64,000 nucleotides of DNA from positions 22,473-86,472 of the forward strand of contig CAWZYM010000322.1 of assembly GCA_963966185.1 (NCBI GenBank), given 5' to 3'. The stretch's first letter is position 1; each line of letters starts with the position of its first letter. A program made the translations under genes and the position numbers. This DNA comes from Rhabditoides inermis (taxonomy: Eukaryota; Nematoda; Chromadorea; Rhabditida; Rhabditidae). Below, piece by piece: positions 61,798-64,000 of this stretch. Under the pieces are notes generated by a model that saw nothing but the letters and a program-made list of their open reading frames with translations, was not told where the DNA came from and searched no databases.

Positions 61798-63666
61798 GGA
61801 TGTAGGACGTTCCCTCCACAATTTTTTGGTTGAGTGCAAAGGACGATTCCTCCACCTACCATGAACGAACCCTCCACTTTGATAGGACGTTCCCTCCACT
61901 TTAAATTTAGGCGTTTCACTTCTAATGTGTGACGTTTGAACGTTCTAATACATTATTTAACCATAAATAATGCTCGTGATAGTGCCTAGAAACTTTGAAA
62001 ATGTTTGCTCATAGTCATAGTTATCACTCATCTATTTCCTTCCACAAAGAGCCATGCACGAGCCAACCTGAAGACATACATTCTACCACAATGGAACACA
62101 ACATTCAGCATGACTATTTATTAAGGTCAGCACTACGTACAAACAATGTAATAATATGCTAGTTTGTAAAGAAACCGATCTCGCTTTGCAAGCAGCGGTT
62201 CGGGTTTTTTCAACATGTTAGCCAAATCCCAAATCCCGCTGCCGCATTACGATAACATTGTTCAAGTAACGCATCAACACAAGTAGAGAATTTTGTGAAT
62301 CTTTTCGCGCGTCGTACGGGCTTCGGAATAGAAACTAACATTACCGCACTTTCTTGCAGCAACTGTATTCTCCAACATAACTTTTCAGCAAATTCAATTA
62401 ACAAATGATTTCCATAAGTGACTGCATTCTCGGATAATGTTTTACGGTATTCTACGGAGCTATAGCTCTGTGGGTTAACAATATATAAATTCTACTTTAT
62501 CAACAAACCAAAAAAACTAGCCTATGGCCTATGGCTCATATCCCATATGTAGTTATCTTTCGCGGATTGCTATATGCTAACGAATCACTGCCAGACATGA
62601 ATCGCGGTTCTATACTGATATCGGATATACCATACTACGATACCCTTACAATTAGTATCGGACGAACGATTGAACCACACTTAGAAAATGACATTACTAA
62701 TCTGAACAATTATGCTACTTTGAAAATATCCTGACCCTTATAGTATTCTAATCCTATAGTATTCTAAACGGAAACAAGAACGGATTGAAACGCGAACGTC
62801 TTTTGTGCATGAAGTCATCATATGATCAAAACATTACTTTGGAAATATTTACTAGTGAACAGATTGTCATTTATGGTGTAAGATTAGTTTTAACAATAAG
62901 TACTTTGATTCTCGTTTATAATAGACTCGCACTTAGCTCAGGATTTTTAGGTGAAAACATTATCGTGGGTTTTGAACATACAGTATACTGAACGAAATGC
63001 ACAGCAGATTTGTGGTGCCTTTCGTATCTCCGTTCCACTGACTCTCTCACATGACCACGTGGCGTAAAGGTAACGCTCAGCGGTTCGAATTTGGCTACAC
63101 ACGCAAAGTTTTGTCAAAATGAAAACATCGTCCAACGCGTTCTGATTTTTGTCTAAACACTCTAATGTCTCTCGTGAAAAGAGTGAAACTATACGAGGTG
63201 TGAATGTTGTTGTTTGTCTTCATTCTTCCACGACTCACACTCAGTTCTGATATCTTTCAGACAAACGGGCAGATGAATATTTAACTCATTTTCTATTAAT
63301 TATGATATCTTCATATCCGGTTACAAGTAGCGACATCGCGAGTACGATATCATCTCTCTGGTTGGCTCGCGCATGGGCCATGGCTCCTAATGGAAGGAGA
63401 GAGATTTGTGAGATGTGAATCACTAACTATGAGCAAACGTGGTGAAAGTTTCTAGGCATTATTAAAGTTCATTATTTATGACTAAATAATGTATTAGAAC
63501 ATTCGAACGTTACACATTAGATGTGAAACGCCTAAATTTAAAGTGGAGGGAACGTCCTAGCAAAGTGGAGGGATCGTTCATGGTCGGTGGAGGAATCGTT
63601 CATGCTAGTGGAGGACCATGCAAATGTGGAGGACCTTGCAAAAGTGGAGAGAACGTCCTACATCCG
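61798..63666. mobile_element. Fold-back element, about 1.87 kb with arms of about 240 bp
   Basis: The left arm (GGATGTAGGACGTTCCCTCC to about 62030) is the reverse complement of 63420-63666, including CTTTAAATTTAGGCGTTTCA and ATACATTATTTA. The outer parts of the arms carry repeated CCTCCAC(N) words spaced about 18-20 bp, alternating with ACGTTC and GAACGA. The 1.4-kb interior is AT-rich and has only short open frames (for example plus 62531-62734 and minus 62404-62210), none recognised. It also holds a tRNA-like fragment at 63050. Confidence 0.75.
63050..63195 (+). mobile_element. tRNA-derived SINE-like fragment, copy 2
   Basis: GTGGCGTAAAGGTAACGCTC, then AGCGGTTCGAATTTGGC (B box). About 80 bp later comes AATGTCTCTCGTGAAAAGAG TGAAACT, shared with the F-box intron copy at 36550. 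Confidence 0.55.
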
Positions 63667-63901
63667 TAAATAGACACAATGAAGCCAGAAAAGGTTTACT
63701 TAGTAGAAGGGATAGCTGGAAAGAGGGATTCACCAAATTCTCTTGATGGTAGATCGAACTTGATTCTAGCAAAAGGACAAAGCATGTTGAGGACAACCGG
63801 AATGTAGCTGAACATTGGAAAGAGATACTGAATTCTCGAAATTGGTTGTTTCGCAAAATAGTCGACCTGAATCACCTGAATGATGAAGGCCCTGAACAAC
63901 T

Positions 63902-64000
63902 GCGCATGGATGTAGGACGTTCCCTCCACTTTTGCAAGGTCCTCCACATTTGGATGGTCCTCCACTAGCATGAACGATTCCTCCACCGACCATGAACGAT
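63902..64000. mobile_element. Start of a further fold-back arm, cut by the window end
   Basis: GCGCATGGATGTAGGACGTT CCCTCCAC and further CCTCCAC words in the same orientation as the left arm at 61798. Confidence 0.65.

Noticed and set aside
62531..62734. 67-codon ORF inside the fold-back element as a transposase piece
   Set aside because: Too short, with no recognisable catalytic motif; left unnamed.

Overview
The window looks like nuclear DNA of a free-living rhabditid-type nematode, and a diplogastrid such as Pristionchus is my best guess. The reasons are: cuticle collagens with the nematode N-terminal and cysteine-cluster layout; short introns with clear GT..AG ends; acceptor-like TTTCAG/TTGCAG sites just before several start codons, as expected for trans-splicing; same-strand gene runs with short gaps; and introns full of TACNGTA motifs and microsatellites. 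The genus is inference. Exon chains below were assembled by hand: I translated both strands and required phase-consistent junctions.

Layout. 0-19.2 kb (minus strand): a short unrecognised gene (128-1022), a 23-exon mitochondrial aspartate/glutamate carrier of the aralar/citrin type (1735-10946), a BAP18-like chromatin SANT protein (11986-16088) and ER membrane complex subunit EMC10 (16743-19153). 20.8-35.1 kb (plus strand): two tandem Pax3/7-type genes (20806-22910 and 25693-31074) and a small secreted, probably membrane-anchored acidic protein (32171-35059). 36.1-51.6 kb (minus strand): an F-box protein, the ALG9 mannosyltransferase, mitochondrial ribosomal protein mS22 and a secreted ShK-domain peptide. 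A tiny glycine-rich gene lies on the plus strand inside an ALG9 intron. 51.8-59.9 kb: a collagen locus containing a large inverted duplication. Each arm carries a collagen whose first exon is chimeric (one open, one broken) and a diverging cysteine-rich ORF. The arms flank a nematode-type casein kinase 1 gene, and a normal cuticle collagen follows. 60-64 kb: no convincing gene; a retroposon 3' end and a fold-back element with arms of about 240 bp.

How the genes relate. Most are housekeeping (mitochondrial carrier and ribosome, ER insertion, N-glycosylation, chromatin). mS22 and ALG9 are only about 370 bp apart and could be one operon. The developmental interest is the tandem Pax pair. The structural interest is the collagen palindrome and several repeat families: hairpin MITEs, retroposon tails, tRNA-like SINE pieces, and a dispersed nonamer TGAAACGTA. 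I found no CRISPR, rRNA, intact tRNA gene or prokaryote-type system.
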